From: Leptospiraceae bacterium
GTDB lineage: Bacteria > Spirochaetota > Leptospiria > Leptospirales > Leptonemataceae
Reading direction: 5' to 3'
NCBI GenBank assembly: GCA_026005135.1
Contig: BPKM01000002.1
Span: 1-64,000, forward strand
Length of the DNA stretch: 64,000 nt
The notes beneath the pieces were generated by a model. The model was not told the DNA's origin and made no database searches. It saw only the letters and a list, made by a program, of their open reading frames with translations. The number at the start of each line of letters is the position of its first letter. Positions within the stretch are counted from its first letter, which is position 1. Shown here piece after piece: positions 43,873 to 53,009 of the stretch. The position numbers and the translations under genes are program-made.

Positions 43873-43900
43873 TTGACAAAATTATCAACTTTATTATTTT
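43873..43900 (+). promoter_or_regulatory. Probable promoter of the molybdopterin oxidoreductase
   Basis: TTGACA (43873-43878) and TATTTT (43895-43900) are spaced by 16 bases, 28 bases before the ATG at 43929. A strong ribosome site AAGGGGG follows. Confidence 0.5.
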
Positions 43901-43928
43901 AAACTTGAATCAATAAGGGGGAATAAAA

Positions 43929-46022
43929 ATGAAAACTATCTATAGAGCATGTAATTTATGCGAAGCAATTTGTGGACTTGAAATTCAATACGATGAAATA
44001 AAAAATCAAATTATCTCCATTAAAGGTGATAAAAACGATCCTTTAAGTCAGGGGCATATTTGTCCTAAAGGTGCATCAATTGCTGATATTTATTATGATC
44101 CAGATCGGCTAAAAAAACCTCTACGAAAATATAAGAATCAATGGGAAGAAATAAGCTGGGAAGAAGCAATACAATATACTAAAGAAAATATAAAAAAAAT
44201 TCAGGAAAAGTATGGTCATAATGCTATTGGTGTTTATTTAGGTAATCCTAATGTTCATAATTATGGATCTCAACTCTATGGTTCCCGATTTATAAAATCA
44301 TTAAAAACCAAAAATATTTTTTCAGCTACATCAGTGGATCAGCTTCCACATCATTTTGTTAGTTATTTTATGCTTGGTCATCCGAATCTTCTTCCTATTC
44401 CTGATTTGGATAGAACATACTATTTTTTAATTCTTGGAGCAAATCCTTTAGCTTCTAATGGAAGTTTAATGACTTCTCCTAATATTAGAGAACGCTTAAA
44501 ACATATTAAAGAAAGAGGTAAAGTTATTGTAATTGATCCCAGAAAAACAGAAACTGCTGAATTTGCCACAGAACATTATTTTATTTATCCTGAAACAGAT
44601 ATTTTTTTTCTACTCAGTTTTTTAAAATTTATATATAAAAACAATTATATTCGTTTAAATCATTTACAACCTCTTATAAAAGAAGATATTAAAAGCGAAA
44701 TAGAAACGATTTTATCTTTTTTTCCTGATAAAGATTTAGAAAATCTTACAGAAAAATATACAGGTATAAAAAAAGAAATTCTGAGTAAAATTTATTATGA
44801 ATTTTGTAATTCTCCAAATGCTATTTTATATGGAAGAATTGGTGTTTCTACACAGCGATTTGGTGCATTATCCTTATGGCTTATTTATTTAATTAATATT
44901 TTAACAGGTAATTTTGATCAAATTGGTGGAATGATGTTTACCAGCCCTGCCATTGATTTAATTGGGAAAGTGGAAAGAAAAAATCTTTATGCACGCTATT
45001 TTTCTTCTGTAACAAATACTCCAGAATTTATGGGAGAATTTCCTGTCTCTATATTATCAGATGAAATTTTAACAGATCACCCAGAAGCAATAAAAGGTAT
45101 GATTCTAATTGCTGGTAATCCCGTATTATCTACTCCTAATGGTAATAGATTAAGACTGGCATTCCAGAAATTAGAGTTTTTAGTTAGTATTGATTTTTAT
45201 AAAAACGAATCCAATCAATATGCTAACATAATTCTTCCTCCAACATCTCCTTTAGAACATGAACATTATGATATTACATTTCTTACTCTAGCAATTAGAA
45301 ATTATGCAAAATATTCAGAACCTGTCTTCCCAAAATCAAATGAAGCATATGATGATTGGGAAATTTTTGTTCAATTAATGGATTCAAAACGCATCATAAA
45401 ACCAATAGAATTATTAAATCAAATGTTAAAAAATGGACCTTATAAATTAACCTTAGAGGAATTAAAAAAACATCCTCATGGTATTGATTTAGGACCTCTC
45501 AAACCGAATTTAAAGGAAAGGATTTCTGAAATAATCCTATTTCCAGAAATTTTTAAAAATGCTCTTAAAGATTTTTCTAAACAATATTCTGAATATTTTT
45601 CTTACTTAGAAGAGAACTTATCCAGAAATATATTTTTACTAATTGGTAGAAGAGAACTAAGAAGTAATAATTCCTGGATGCATAACATTCCCCGTTTAAT
45701 AAAAGGAGAAGAACGTTGTAAAGTATGGATAAATACAAAAGATGCCAAGAGACTAAATCTTAACGAAAATCAATTTGTAACAATTGTATCAGATGCTGGA
45801 GAAATTACAATTGCTGTCCATATAACTGATAAAATAATGGAAGGAGTAATTAGCATCCCCCATGGATATGGTCATAGTATTACTGATGATATTTCCTGGC
45901 AAAATGCAAAACAATTAAAATCAAATGCAAGTATTAATGATCTTACTATTCATCAACGTTATGATCAATTATGTTATAATGCTGCTTTTAATGGAACACC
46001 AGTAAGAATTATTAATAATTAA
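43929..46022 (+). CDS. Molybdopterin-dependent oxidoreductase
   Basis: A 697-residue enzyme of the DMSO-reductase superfamily. The N-terminus binds an iron-sulfur cluster through CNLCEAICG and GHICPKG (Cys at about 8, 11, 15 and 44). The core contains VYLGNPNVHNYGSQLYGSRF, ATSVDQLPHHF near the Mo ligand, YFLILGANPLASNGS, KVIVIDPRKTETAEFA and the C-terminal molydopterin dinucleotide-binding barrel (ISIPHGYGH). The ligand residue appears to be Asp or Ser rather than Sec. There is no Tat signal, so it is cytoplasmic. Substrate is unknown; formate, nitrate or polysulfide-type substrates are all possible. It converges with norD (4-base overlap). Confidence 0.85.
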   Translation: MKTIYRACNLCEAICGLEIQYDEIKNQIISIKGDKNDPLSQGHICPKGASIADIYYDPDRLKKPLRKYKNQWEEISWEEAIQYTKENIKKIQEKYGHNAIGVYLGNPNVHNYGSQLYGSRFIKSLKTKNIFSATSVDQLPHHFVSYFMLGHPNLLPIPDLDRTYYFLILGANPLASNGSLMTSPNIRERLKHIKERGKVIVIDPRKTETAEFATEHYFIYPETDIFFLLSFLKFIYKNNYIRLNHLQPLIKEDIKSEIETILSFFPDKDLENLTEKYTGIKKEILSKIYYEFCNSPNAILYGRIGVSTQRFGALSLWLIYLINILTGNFDQIGGMMFTSPAIDLIGKVERKNLYARYFSSVTNTPEFMGEFPVSILSDEILTDHPEAIKGMILIAGNPVLSTPNGNRLRLAFQKLEFLVSIDFYKNESNQYANIILPPTSPLEHEHYDITFLTLAIRNYAKYSEPVFPKSNEAYDDWEIFVQLMDSKRIIKPIELLNQMLKNGPYKLTLEELKKHPHGIDLGPLKPNLKERISEIILFPEIFKNALKDFSKQYSEYFSYLEENLSRNIFLLIGRRELRSNNSWMHNIPRLIKGEERCKVWINTKDAKRLNLNENQFVTIVSDAGEITIAVHITDKIMEGVISIPHGYGHSITDDISWQNAKQLKSNASINDLTIHQRYDQLCYNAAFNGTPVRIINN

Positions 46023-47758
46023 TCTTTATAAGATATTTTTAAAATTAAATGTGTTAGTGTATCTAATAATTGTTGAGGATGATTTAAAATTTTATAATGA
46101 TTTGTACCAAACATTAATGGTAAATAAAACTTAGCTTCTTTTTCTAATGCAATACCAAAATATTGTATATTATTTTTTCTTCCTTCTCGGATTGCCTGTT
46201 TAATATCATAAATACCATATTTACCTTCGTATTTATCATAATCATTTGGTTTTCCATCGGATAATAATATTACCCATTTTTTTGTATAAGAAAACTGATT
46301 TATTAATGTATTCGCATGTCTTATTGCTGCACCAATTCTTGTATATCCTTCTGGCTGAATTGAACCAATTTTAAATAAAGCTTTATCCCAGGATTCATTA
46401 AAATTTTTAATAACATTATAATAGATTTGATTTCTTGTTTTAGAATAAAAGCTTGCAATACTTATATAAACTGGTATTTGCTTTAAAACTTCTCCTAAAA
46501 CGATAATAGCTTCTTTTTCAAGGTCTATAATTCTATGATTATCTACATAACCATCTGTTGATAAAGATTGATCCAATAATAAAATGATTGCAAAATCCCT
46601 TTCTTTTAGCAATTTATTTTGATAAATCCTTTCATCTGGGGTTTTTTTAGATACTAAATCAGAGTAAAAATTTACATAAGAATCATAATCTATATCAATA
46701 CCATCATATTGTTTATTTTTTATAATTGTTTTATTATAAAATTGATGAATTATTTTTTTCAGTTTATGAATTTCATTTTTGTACTTCTGAATTGTATTTA
46801 TATAATATTTTTCATTAGTATCTTTATAAGACAATGGATATAATTTAACATAATTTTTTTTATAAGTTCTCTTTTTTTCATCCCATTCATCGTAATAAAT
46901 AACATTATCTCTATCAAAAATCTGTTCTTCTATTTCCTGTTGAAAACCATTTAAAGAAAATTCTGTTTTAAAAATTGAATGTATTTTTTCCTGAGTTCTA
47001 ATAACAAATTGATGTTTAACTTCGTCCAATGCTAAAGAATGTTCTTCTAACTCATCTTCTCCATCTAAATCCCGCCAATTTCCTAAAAATTCTTCAATTG
47101 TTTCTATTTTTTCAAAATTATGCATCAGAGTATATTCTTCTATTTTTTCTTTATTCTCTTCTATAATTTCTATATTTTGATCTATATTTAAAGTTCCTTT
47201 TAATTCTGTTTTAATTTCCTTTTCTGTTTGTGTTATATGTTGATTTTTTAATTGAGAAGGTAAACGAATCATAAATGTAGGATATAATAAACCAGTTAAA
47301 TATAAAAGTGTATTTTCATTGGATTTTAAAACATTAATCTTTTCCCATATCTTAATAAATAGAGGATATTCAGAAAATATTCTATTCAAAATTAAAGAAA
47401 AATATTTTATAGATAATTGTTTATTAGTATTCAAATCAATACTTTCAGTAAGAAATATTTTTTGTTTTAGAATTTCGCACATATACAAAGTACGATATAA
47501 ATAAAATTGTTGGTTTAATAATTCCTCTGTAAATAAAGAAACTTTTTCTGGATAATAAAATAAATTTCCACAACAACCACCATAAGGATTTGATTTATGT
47601 ACACCTATTTCTATTTCGTATCCACTAATTGTACGTGCCCAGAACTGGATTTTTTCTTTAATCGAATCAAAATAAACTGTATATGGAGGGTCTTTCTTTT
47701 GTTTAAATTGTTCTAATTTATTCCAGAAAAATTTAAAAATTTTTTGATCAAGTTCCAT
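46019..47758 (-). CDS. norD: Nitric oxide reductase activation protein NorD
   Basis: A 579-residue protein from ATG 47758, one base past the stop of norQ. The C-terminal von Willebrand A domain (about 385-575) has the MIDAS residues in LLLDQSLSTDGY, the Thr in EGYTRIGAAIRHA and the Asp in LLSDGKPNDYDKY. The N-terminal part (about 1-340) is helical with acidic stretches, as in NorD. With NorQ it inserts the non-heme iron or activates cNOR. An in-frame ATG 21 bases upstream inside norQ is less likely. Last gene of norC-norB-norQ-norD. Confidence 0.9.
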   Translation of the reverse strand: MELDQKIFKFFWNKLEQFKQKKDPPYTVYFDSIKEKIQFWARTISGYEIEIGVHKSNPYGGCCGNLFYYPEKVSLFTEELLNQQFYLYRTLYMCEILKQKIFLTESIDLNTNKQLSIKYFSLILNRIFSEYPLFIKIWEKINVLKSNENTLLYLTGLLYPTFMIRLPSQLKNQHITQTEKEIKTELKGTLNIDQNIEIIEENKEKIEEYTLMHNFEKIETIEEFLGNWRDLDGEDELEEHSLALDEVKHQFVIRTQEKIHSIFKTEFSLNGFQQEIEEQIFDRDNVIYYDEWDEKKRTYKKNYVKLYPLSYKDTNEKYYINTIQKYKNEIHKLKKIIHQFYNKTIIKNKQYDGIDIDYDSYVNFYSDLVSKKTPDERIYQNKLLKERDFAIILLLDQSLSTDGYVDNHRIIDLEKEAIIVLGEVLKQIPVYISIASFYSKTRNQIYYNVIKNFNESWDKALFKIGSIQPEGYTRIGAAIRHANTLINQFSYTKKWVILLSDGKPNDYDKYEGKYGIYDIKQAIREGRKNNIQYFGIALEKEAKFYLPLMFGTNHYKILNHPQQLLDTLTHLILKISYKD

Positions 47759-47759
47759 T

Positions 47760-48548
47760 TTAAAAATATAAAGCAACAATATCTTTTAAATTTTTTAAAA
47801 TATCTGGATCATCAGTCAAAGGATTTAAAATTCCAACTTCACAAGCTAAACGAGGAGGTAGACCATCTCCTATCAATTTTGCAGTATGAACCAATAATCG
47901 GGTCGAAACTGTTTCTAACAAACCTAATTCATGTAAATTTCTTACTTTATTAGCAAACATTACAAGACGTTTTGCAATATCATCATTAATTTTAAAATTT
48001 ACTTCATTTAAAATAATTTCTATTTCTATATCCTGCACTGGATAATTAAATTGAATCGAAACAAATCTCTGTTTTGTTGATGGTTTTATCTCTTTTCCTA
48101 ATCCCTGATAACCTGGATTATAAGATGCAATTAACATAAAATCAGAGCCAGCAACTAATTCTTCATTTGTTTTATCAATATAAAGACGTCTTCTATAATC
48201 AGTTAATGAATGTATTGCAACTAACACATCTGGTCTTGCTTCTGCTATTTCGTCTATATATATCCAACAATTTTCTCTAACACTTTTTGTTAATGGACCA
48301 TCAACCCAGATTGTTTCTGTTCCTTTTATAACAAATCTTCCAATTAAATCAATCGCAGATGTTTCTTCATGACAGCTTACTGTAATAAGCTTTTTATTAT
48401 ATCGTTCAGCCATAAATTCAACAAAACGTGATTTACCACAACCTGTAGGTCCTTTTAATAATAAAGGAAGTTGATTATTATAACAGTATTCAAAAATTTC
48501 AACTTCTTTCCCAATAATTTTATAATAAGGTAATGTTTTTGTTTTCAT
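47760..48548 (-). CDS. norQ: MoxR-type AAA+ ATPase NorQ
   Basis: A 262-residue AAA+ protein with Walker A GPTGCGKSRFVEF, SCHEETSAIDLIGRFVI, Walker B WIYIDEIAEARPDVL, the sensor Asn in SYNPGYQG and the Arg finger region TKQRFVSI. It matches NorQ/CbbQ closely in length and content. It works with NorD to mature nitric oxide reductase. It lies 67 bases after norB, with a hairpin in the gap that may lower expression of the accessory genes. Confidence 0.93.
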   Translation of the reverse strand: MKTKTLPYYKIIGKEVEIFEYCYNNQLPLLLKGPTGCGKSRFVEFMAERYNKKLITVSCHEETSAIDLIGRFVIKGTETIWVDGPLTKSVRENCWIYIDEIAEARPDVLVAIHSLTDYRRRLYIDKTNEELVAGSDFMLIASYNPGYQGLGKEIKPSTKQRFVSIQFNYPVQDIEIEIILNEVNFKINDDIAKRLVMFANKVRNLHELGLLETVSTRLLVHTAKLIGDGLPPRLACEVGILNPLTDDPDILKNLKDIVALYF

Positions 48549-48589
48549 AATTATTTAACCAATTTTATAAATAATCATATTAAGAAAAC

Positions 48590-48608
48590 AGCGGACATAA
48601 AGTCCGCT
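48590..48608 (-). terminator. Hairpin between norB and norQ (terminator or attenuator)
   Basis: AGCGGAC and GTCCGCT form a perfect 7-bp GC-rich stem with a 5-nt loop, followed on the minus strand by GTTTTCTT. It sits just after the norB stop and before norQ. The weak U-tract suggests partial termination, which would make norQ and norD less abundant than norB. Confidence 0.6.
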
Positions 48609-48614
48609 ATAAGT

Positions 48615-49964
48615 TTACGCTTCCTGCAATTCTGTATCCGACATTGCTTCTTCTGTTGGAATACCATATTTAATAAAGTGATAGAAAAATAATATCGCTC
48701 CTAAACTAAATAAACTTGCTGCTAATATCAAACCAATAAAATGAACAGCTATTTCTTTTTGAACAATTAAAAAATCTAATCCAAGTTTTCTTTCTAAATA
48801 AACCTGAGAAATACCAGCTACAGCAAAAGCTCCTGTCATCCCAACCATTCCAATATTTGTAAACCAGAATGCTAAATAACCAATCATATCATTCCATAAT
48901 TTTCTACCTGTGATCATAGGCATTGCATAGGTTATAACAGCAAGAACCAGCATTCCATAAGCACCCCAGAATGCCATATGTCCATGCATTGCAGTAATCA
49001 AAGTTCCATGTGTCCATTTATTTACCTGTGGCAAGGTATGAGCGAATCCTAAAAATCCTGCACCAACAAATGACATTATTGCACATCCTATTGTCCAATA
49101 TAAAGAAATCTTATTGGGATGAATTCTTCCAGATTTTCTATACATAGCTATTGCCCATAATGCCATTCCCAAAAATGCTAATGGCTCTAAAGCAGAAAAA
49201 ATTCCACCTATTAATAGCCAGTATTCTGGTGTTCCAATAAAATAGTAATGATGTCCTGTTCCTAAAATTCCCGATAAGAATGTTAAACCAACAATTACAT
49301 AAAGCCATTTTTCAATTACTTCTCTATCAACACCTGTTAATTTAATTAATAAATAAGCTAATATAGAGCCCATAATTAATTCCCATACACCTTCTACCCA
49401 TAAATGTACAACCCACCAACGATAAAAAGAGTCTAAGGTCTGATTATCAAACCAAACCATTCCAGGTAAATATAATAAGGCAGCAGATAATAATCCAAAA
49501 AATAAAACTAATTGGGTTGTTGAATGTTTATTAGCTTTCCATATCGTCATTCCAATATTAAAAAGAAATAATAAAATATCTATTACAACTAAATAATCCA
49601 AAGGTCTTGGAATTTCTAAAAATTTTCTGCCTTCCCACCAATTAAAGTGATAACCTGTTATAGCAGTAACGCCAACAAGAACCCAGGCAATTAATTGAAT
49701 ATAAGCTAATTTTTCGCTATAGATTTCTCTTTCTGATTCTTCTGGAATAATATAATAAGAAGCACCCATAAATCCTGTTAGTAACCATACTATTAGTAAA
49801 TTTGTATGAACTGCTCGCGCTGTATTAAAAGTAAGATAGGGATGCCCAAATTCAAACCCTATTCTATAAAAAGCCATAATAAACCCATAAACTAACTGTA
49901 AAGCAAAAAGCAACATTGCTACAGCAAAAAAATAATACGCAATTTTTTGTGATTTATATTTCAT
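48615..49964 (-). CDS. norB: Nitric oxide reductase subunit B
   Basis: A 449-residue membrane protein with twelve helices, of the heme-copper oxidase superfamily. Seen motifs are RAVHTNLLIVWLLTGFMG (heme b His), VVHLWVEGVWELIMG (the NorB Glu in place of the copper-oxidase residues), ILGTGHHYYFIG (two Fe-B His) and LITAMHGHMAFWGAYGM (heme-binding HxH). With NorC it reduces two NO to N2O using cytochrome electrons. Length and motifs fit the cNOR type, not the quinol-fused type. AGGAGG precedes the ATG, next to the hairpin repeats. Confidence 0.96.
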   Translation of the reverse strand: MKYKSQKIAYYFFAVAMLLFALQLVYGFIMAFYRIGFEFGHPYLTFNTARAVHTNLLIVWLLTGFMGASYYIIPEESEREIYSEKLAYIQLIAWVLVGVTAITGYHFNWWEGRKFLEIPRPLDYLVVIDILLFLFNIGMTIWKANKHSTTQLVLFFGLLSAALLYLPGMVWFDNQTLDSFYRWWVVHLWVEGVWELIMGSILAYLLIKLTGVDREVIEKWLYVIVGLTFLSGILGTGHHYYFIGTPEYWLLIGGIFSALEPLAFLGMALWAIAMYRKSGRIHPNKISLYWTIGCAIMSFVGAGFLGFAHTLPQVNKWTHGTLITAMHGHMAFWGAYGMLVLAVITYAMPMITGRKLWNDMIGYLAFWFTNIGMVGMTGAFAVAGISQVYLERKLGLDFLIVQKEIAVHFIGLILAASLFSLGAILFFYHFIKYGIPTEEAMSDTELQEA

Positions 49965-49975
49965 CGTATACCTCC

Positions 49976-50264
49976 TTTAGAATTGTCGCTGTGCAAAGCC
50001 CAGCGACGGCTTGTTTTTTCCCGCCCCCCTCCCTTACTCTTTTTTAGGGTTGTCGGCGAGTAAACCCGCCGACGATTTTTAGTCATCCCTCCCGCCCACC
50101 TGTTCTCGCTGTGCAAAGCCCAGCGACGGCTTGTTTTTTCCCGCCCCCCTCCCTTACTCTTTTTTAGGGTTGTCGGCGAGTAAACCCGCCGACGATTTTT
50201 AGTCATCCCTCCCGCCCACCTGTTCTCGCTGTGCAAAGCCCAGCGACGGCTTGTTTCTTCCCGC
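49976..50264. repeat. GC-rich 120-bp tandem hairpin repeat in the nor operon
   Basis: Two full units and a partial third start at about 49985, 50105 and 50225, spaced by 120 bases and nearly identical. Each unit has two strong hairpins: GTCGCTG...CAGCGAC and GTCGGCG...CGCCGAC. A C-rich spacer CCCGCCCCCCTCCC lies between. The array is far richer in G+C than the genome. Open frames through it are artefacts of the repeat. It lies between norC and norB and would be in their mRNA. Confidence 0.85.
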
Positions 50265-50298
50265 CCTCCCAAACCATGTCTTTTATTTTTTTATGATT

Positions 50299-50985
50299 TT
50301 ATTTTAAATTACTTAAAAAACTAGCCAATTCTTCTATTTCTTGATCTGTTAAGGGTAACCTCGGCATAGTAGTACCTGGTTTTATCGCTTGGGGATCCTT
50401 TAACCAATTTATTAAATATTCTTTATCATATTTACTTCCTACTTGATCAAGAGCTGGACCTACATTTCCGCCATCTCCACCTATAGAATGACATGCTTTA
50501 CAAACCTGATTAAATTTATCTGGAATTTTAACAGAAATTTCTGTTTTTTTATTAGAAGAAGACTGAACTACAATATCTGGTTTTGGTGGCCAACCATTCG
50601 TATCGATTTTTCCTACCCATTTTAGAAAAGCGATCAAATAAGTAATTTCTTCCTCAGAAAAATTATATTTTGGCATTTTTCTTTCATTGGGAAACATTGC
50701 TTCTGGATCTTTTATAAACATTCTTATCCATTCTTCTCCTCTTCTTTCTACTACTTTTGTTAAATCTGGCGCATAATAAGCACCCTCCCCTAAAAGAGTA
50801 TGACACCCCATACAATTGTTATCTTCCCATATTTTCTTACCTTTTATTACTTCCTCTGTTAATTCATGAGTATTGGTTCTTTCTGGCATCTGCCTATGGG
50901 TATCTATTGTTAATCCAAGAAAAATAGCAGAAAAGAGAAACGTTCCACCTAAAAAAAACATTTTTGCTTGTGATTTACTTAACAT
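50299..50985 (-). CDS. norC: Nitric oxide reductase subunit C with an extra cytochrome c domain
   Basis: A 228-residue protein. Residues 10-29 are the membrane anchor typical of NorC (AKMFFLGGTFLFSAIFLGLT, with RQMPERTNTHELTEEV after it). The first heme site is NCMGCHTLLGEGAYYAPDL, the NorC signature. Normal NorC stops near residue 150; here a second class-I cytochrome c domain follows, with CKACHSIGGDGGNVGPAL at about 162-179 and an axial Met in TTMPRLPLT. The second domain may be a fused electron donor. The gene is first in norC-norB-norQ-norD. Confidence 0.92.
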   Translation of the reverse strand: MLSKSQAKMFFLGGTFLFSAIFLGLTIDTHRQMPERTNTHELTEEVIKGKKIWEDNNCMGCHTLLGEGAYYAPDLTKVVERRGEEWIRMFIKDPEAMFPNERKMPKYNFSEEEITYLIAFLKWVGKIDTNGWPPKPDIVVQSSSNKKTEISVKIPDKFNQVCKACHSIGGDGGNVGPALDQVGSKYDKEYLINWLKDPQAIKPGTTMPRLPLTDQEIEELASFLSNLK

Positions 50986-51278
50986 ATTACCTCCTTAAAG
51001 CAATTTATTGTATAATTTTATAGTATTAAATATTTTTTTAGATTTACAACTCTTTTATCTTTAAATAATATCATCTCTTTATTCCGTCAATTCCAAAAAA
51101 TTATATTTTATAGTATCCAATATTTTTAGATGATAACGAGACTCATTTTCAATAAAATAAAATATATTTAAACTATTTTATACTATATAATATTTATATA
51201 TAACTTTTTTATATTTTTATAAAATAATCTGCAAAAAAAATAGATTGATTTGTTATATTAACTGAACATATACAAAAA
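50986..51278. promoter_or_regulatory. Divergent control region with a direct repeat
   Basis: This AT-rich 293-base space lies between norC and the delta-60 lipoprotein. It contains a near-identical repeat TTTTATAGTAT-NNN-ATATTTTT at about 51016 and 51107, and TACTATATAATATT (about 51181). These could bind a NO- or redox-responsive regulator of the nor operon. No FNR/NnrR box (TTGAT...ATCAA) is recognisable. Confidence 0.35.
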
Positions 51279-51293
51279 ATGGAGAAAAAAAAC

Positions 51294-52682
51294 ATGAAAA
51301 AACTTTTAACCTTTATAATTTTATTAAATATTGCTTTATTTACTATACAATGTAATATTTGTATAGCTGGTTTAGGAACATGCAAAAAAAGTGATAATTC
51401 TCTCGCTTTACTTTTACTTGCATTAAATCAACTTCAATCATCTCATTCCTCATCGGAATTATATTCTCCTAAGGGGGAACTCGATCCCAACTTTGGTAAT
51501 AATGGAGTAACTATTACTTCTTTTGGGACTACGGAATATAGAGCTAATTCAACTGTAATTCAAACTGATGGAAAAATCCTCGTTGCAGGTTCCTATAAGA
51601 GCGAACATGCAAATCACGATATTTTTATCGCACGTTATAATTCTAATGGTTCTATTGATAACTCATTTGGTACAGATGGATTTGTTAAAACTGAAATTTC
51701 TTTAGCATCTGATTTTGTTAGTAAAATTATTTTACAAACAGACGGAAAAATCCTTGTTTTAGGTTCTTATTTTAATGGGACTGATAAAACTGATATTTAT
51801 ATTGTACGTTATAATCCTGATGGTTCTCTTGATAATACTTTTGGTACAAATGGAATTATAAAAAAAAATATCGGTGCATCTTATGATGAACCAAAAGGGA
51901 TGGTTTTACAATCTGATGGAAAAATCCTTGTTGCTGGTTCCTATGATAATGGAAGTAATTATGACATTTTTATCGCTCGATATAATTCTGATGGTTCTTA
52001 TGATAACTCCTTTGGTACAAATGGAATTTCAACATTAGCAATTGTAATCAATAACCATAATTGGATGGAAGATGTTGTTTTACAATCCGATGGAAAAATT
52101 CTTATGACTGGATATATAAAATTGGGATCTGATGATAAAATTTTTATCGCTCGTTTTAATTCTGATGGTTCTTATGATAATTCCTTTGGTACGAATCCAT
52201 CATTTAATTATATTACTACAAACGTAGGAAGTTCTTTAGAACAAGCATCTAAAATAACATTACAACCCGATGGAAAAATCTTAATTGCAGGTATTTATCA
52301 TAATGGAAGTAATTACGACATTTTTATTGCTCGATATAATTCTAATGGTTCTCTTGATAATTCATTTGCAACAAATGGATTTAAAAAATTTAATATTGGT
52401 GACGACACAGATGAAGTACATTCTCTTGCTTTGCAATTTGATGGGAAAATCCTTGTTGCTGGTGTATATAACAATGGAAGTAATGAAGCAACTTATATTA
52501 CAAGATATCATTCAGAAGGAACTCTTGATACTTCTTTTGGTAATAATGGTATAGTAACAAAATCATTTTCCTCATATGTAGAGAAATTAGAAATGGTAAT
52601 TCAATCTGATAAAAAAATCATTTTAACAGGATATACTAAAAATGGTTCAGATTATGATATTTTTCTTCTTAGATATAAATAA
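51294..52682 (+). CDS. Delta-60 repeat lipoprotein (beta-propeller-like)
   Basis: About 462 residues from ATG 51294, which has GGAG eight bases ahead; an in-frame ATG at 51279 overlaps that site. A lipoprotein signal ends FTIQC. After a short linker, seven delta-60 units fill the protein, each with (S/P)(D/N)G-S-L/Y-DNSFGTNG and SDGKILVAGSY...DIFIARYN. Such repeats form beta-propeller-like surface proteins in many bacteria; function is not known. The DNA repeats are nearly identical in places, inviting unequal recombination. Confidence 0.88.
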   Translation: MKKLLTFIILLNIALFTIQCNICIAGLGTCKKSDNSLALLLLALNQLQSSHSSSELYSPKGELDPNFGNNGVTITSFGTTEYRANSTVIQTDGKILVAGSYKSEHANHDIFIARYNSNGSIDNSFGTDGFVKTEISLASDFVSKIILQTDGKILVLGSYFNGTDKTDIYIVRYNPDGSLDNTFGTNGIIKKNIGASYDEPKGMVLQSDGKILVAGSYDNGSNYDIFIARYNSDGSYDNSFGTNGISTLAIVINNHNWMEDVVLQSDGKILMTGYIKLGSDDKIFIARFNSDGSYDNSFGTNPSFNYITTNVGSSLEQASKITLQPDGKILIAGIYHNGSNYDIFIARYNSNGSLDNSFATNGFKKFNIGDDTDEVHSLALQFDGKILVAGVYNNGSNEATYITRYHSEGTLDTSFGNNGIVTKSFSSYVEKLEMVIQSDKKIILTGYTKNGSDYDIFLLRYK

Positions 52683-53009
52683 TTAAACTACGATAGCGAT
52701 AAGAAGAAAGCAAAGAATATTATTTTAATTATAAACTTATATTTTTATCCAGTAAAATGTTTGTACTGGTGGATATTGTAGATTAGAAATAATGAAGATA
52801 ATATATTTTTATATTACTTATTTATTTCTAAATCTTTTTTAAGATTTGCATACACACAAAATAGAAAGAAAATAAATCTAATTACTAATATTGTTTTTGC
52901 TCCAATATTTGAAATATATCATATTAAAAAATCAATTGTTCTTCTATAAATTAGAATATTAATCTTATAAGATACATAAAAAATTTTAATAGAAAATCAT
53001 TGTAAAGAT
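52683..53009. other. AT-rich intergenic stretch
   Basis: About 327 bases between the convergent delta-60 and oxidoreductase genes. I see no reading frame of note and no clear hairpin or terminator, only short A/T runs. Confidence 0.6.

Noticed and set aside
49961..50272. A 103-codon frame of repeated residues (SRRWALHSENRWAGG)
   Set aside because: It is the translation of the 120-bp hairpin repeat in the nor operon; other frames are equally open and no start signal is present.
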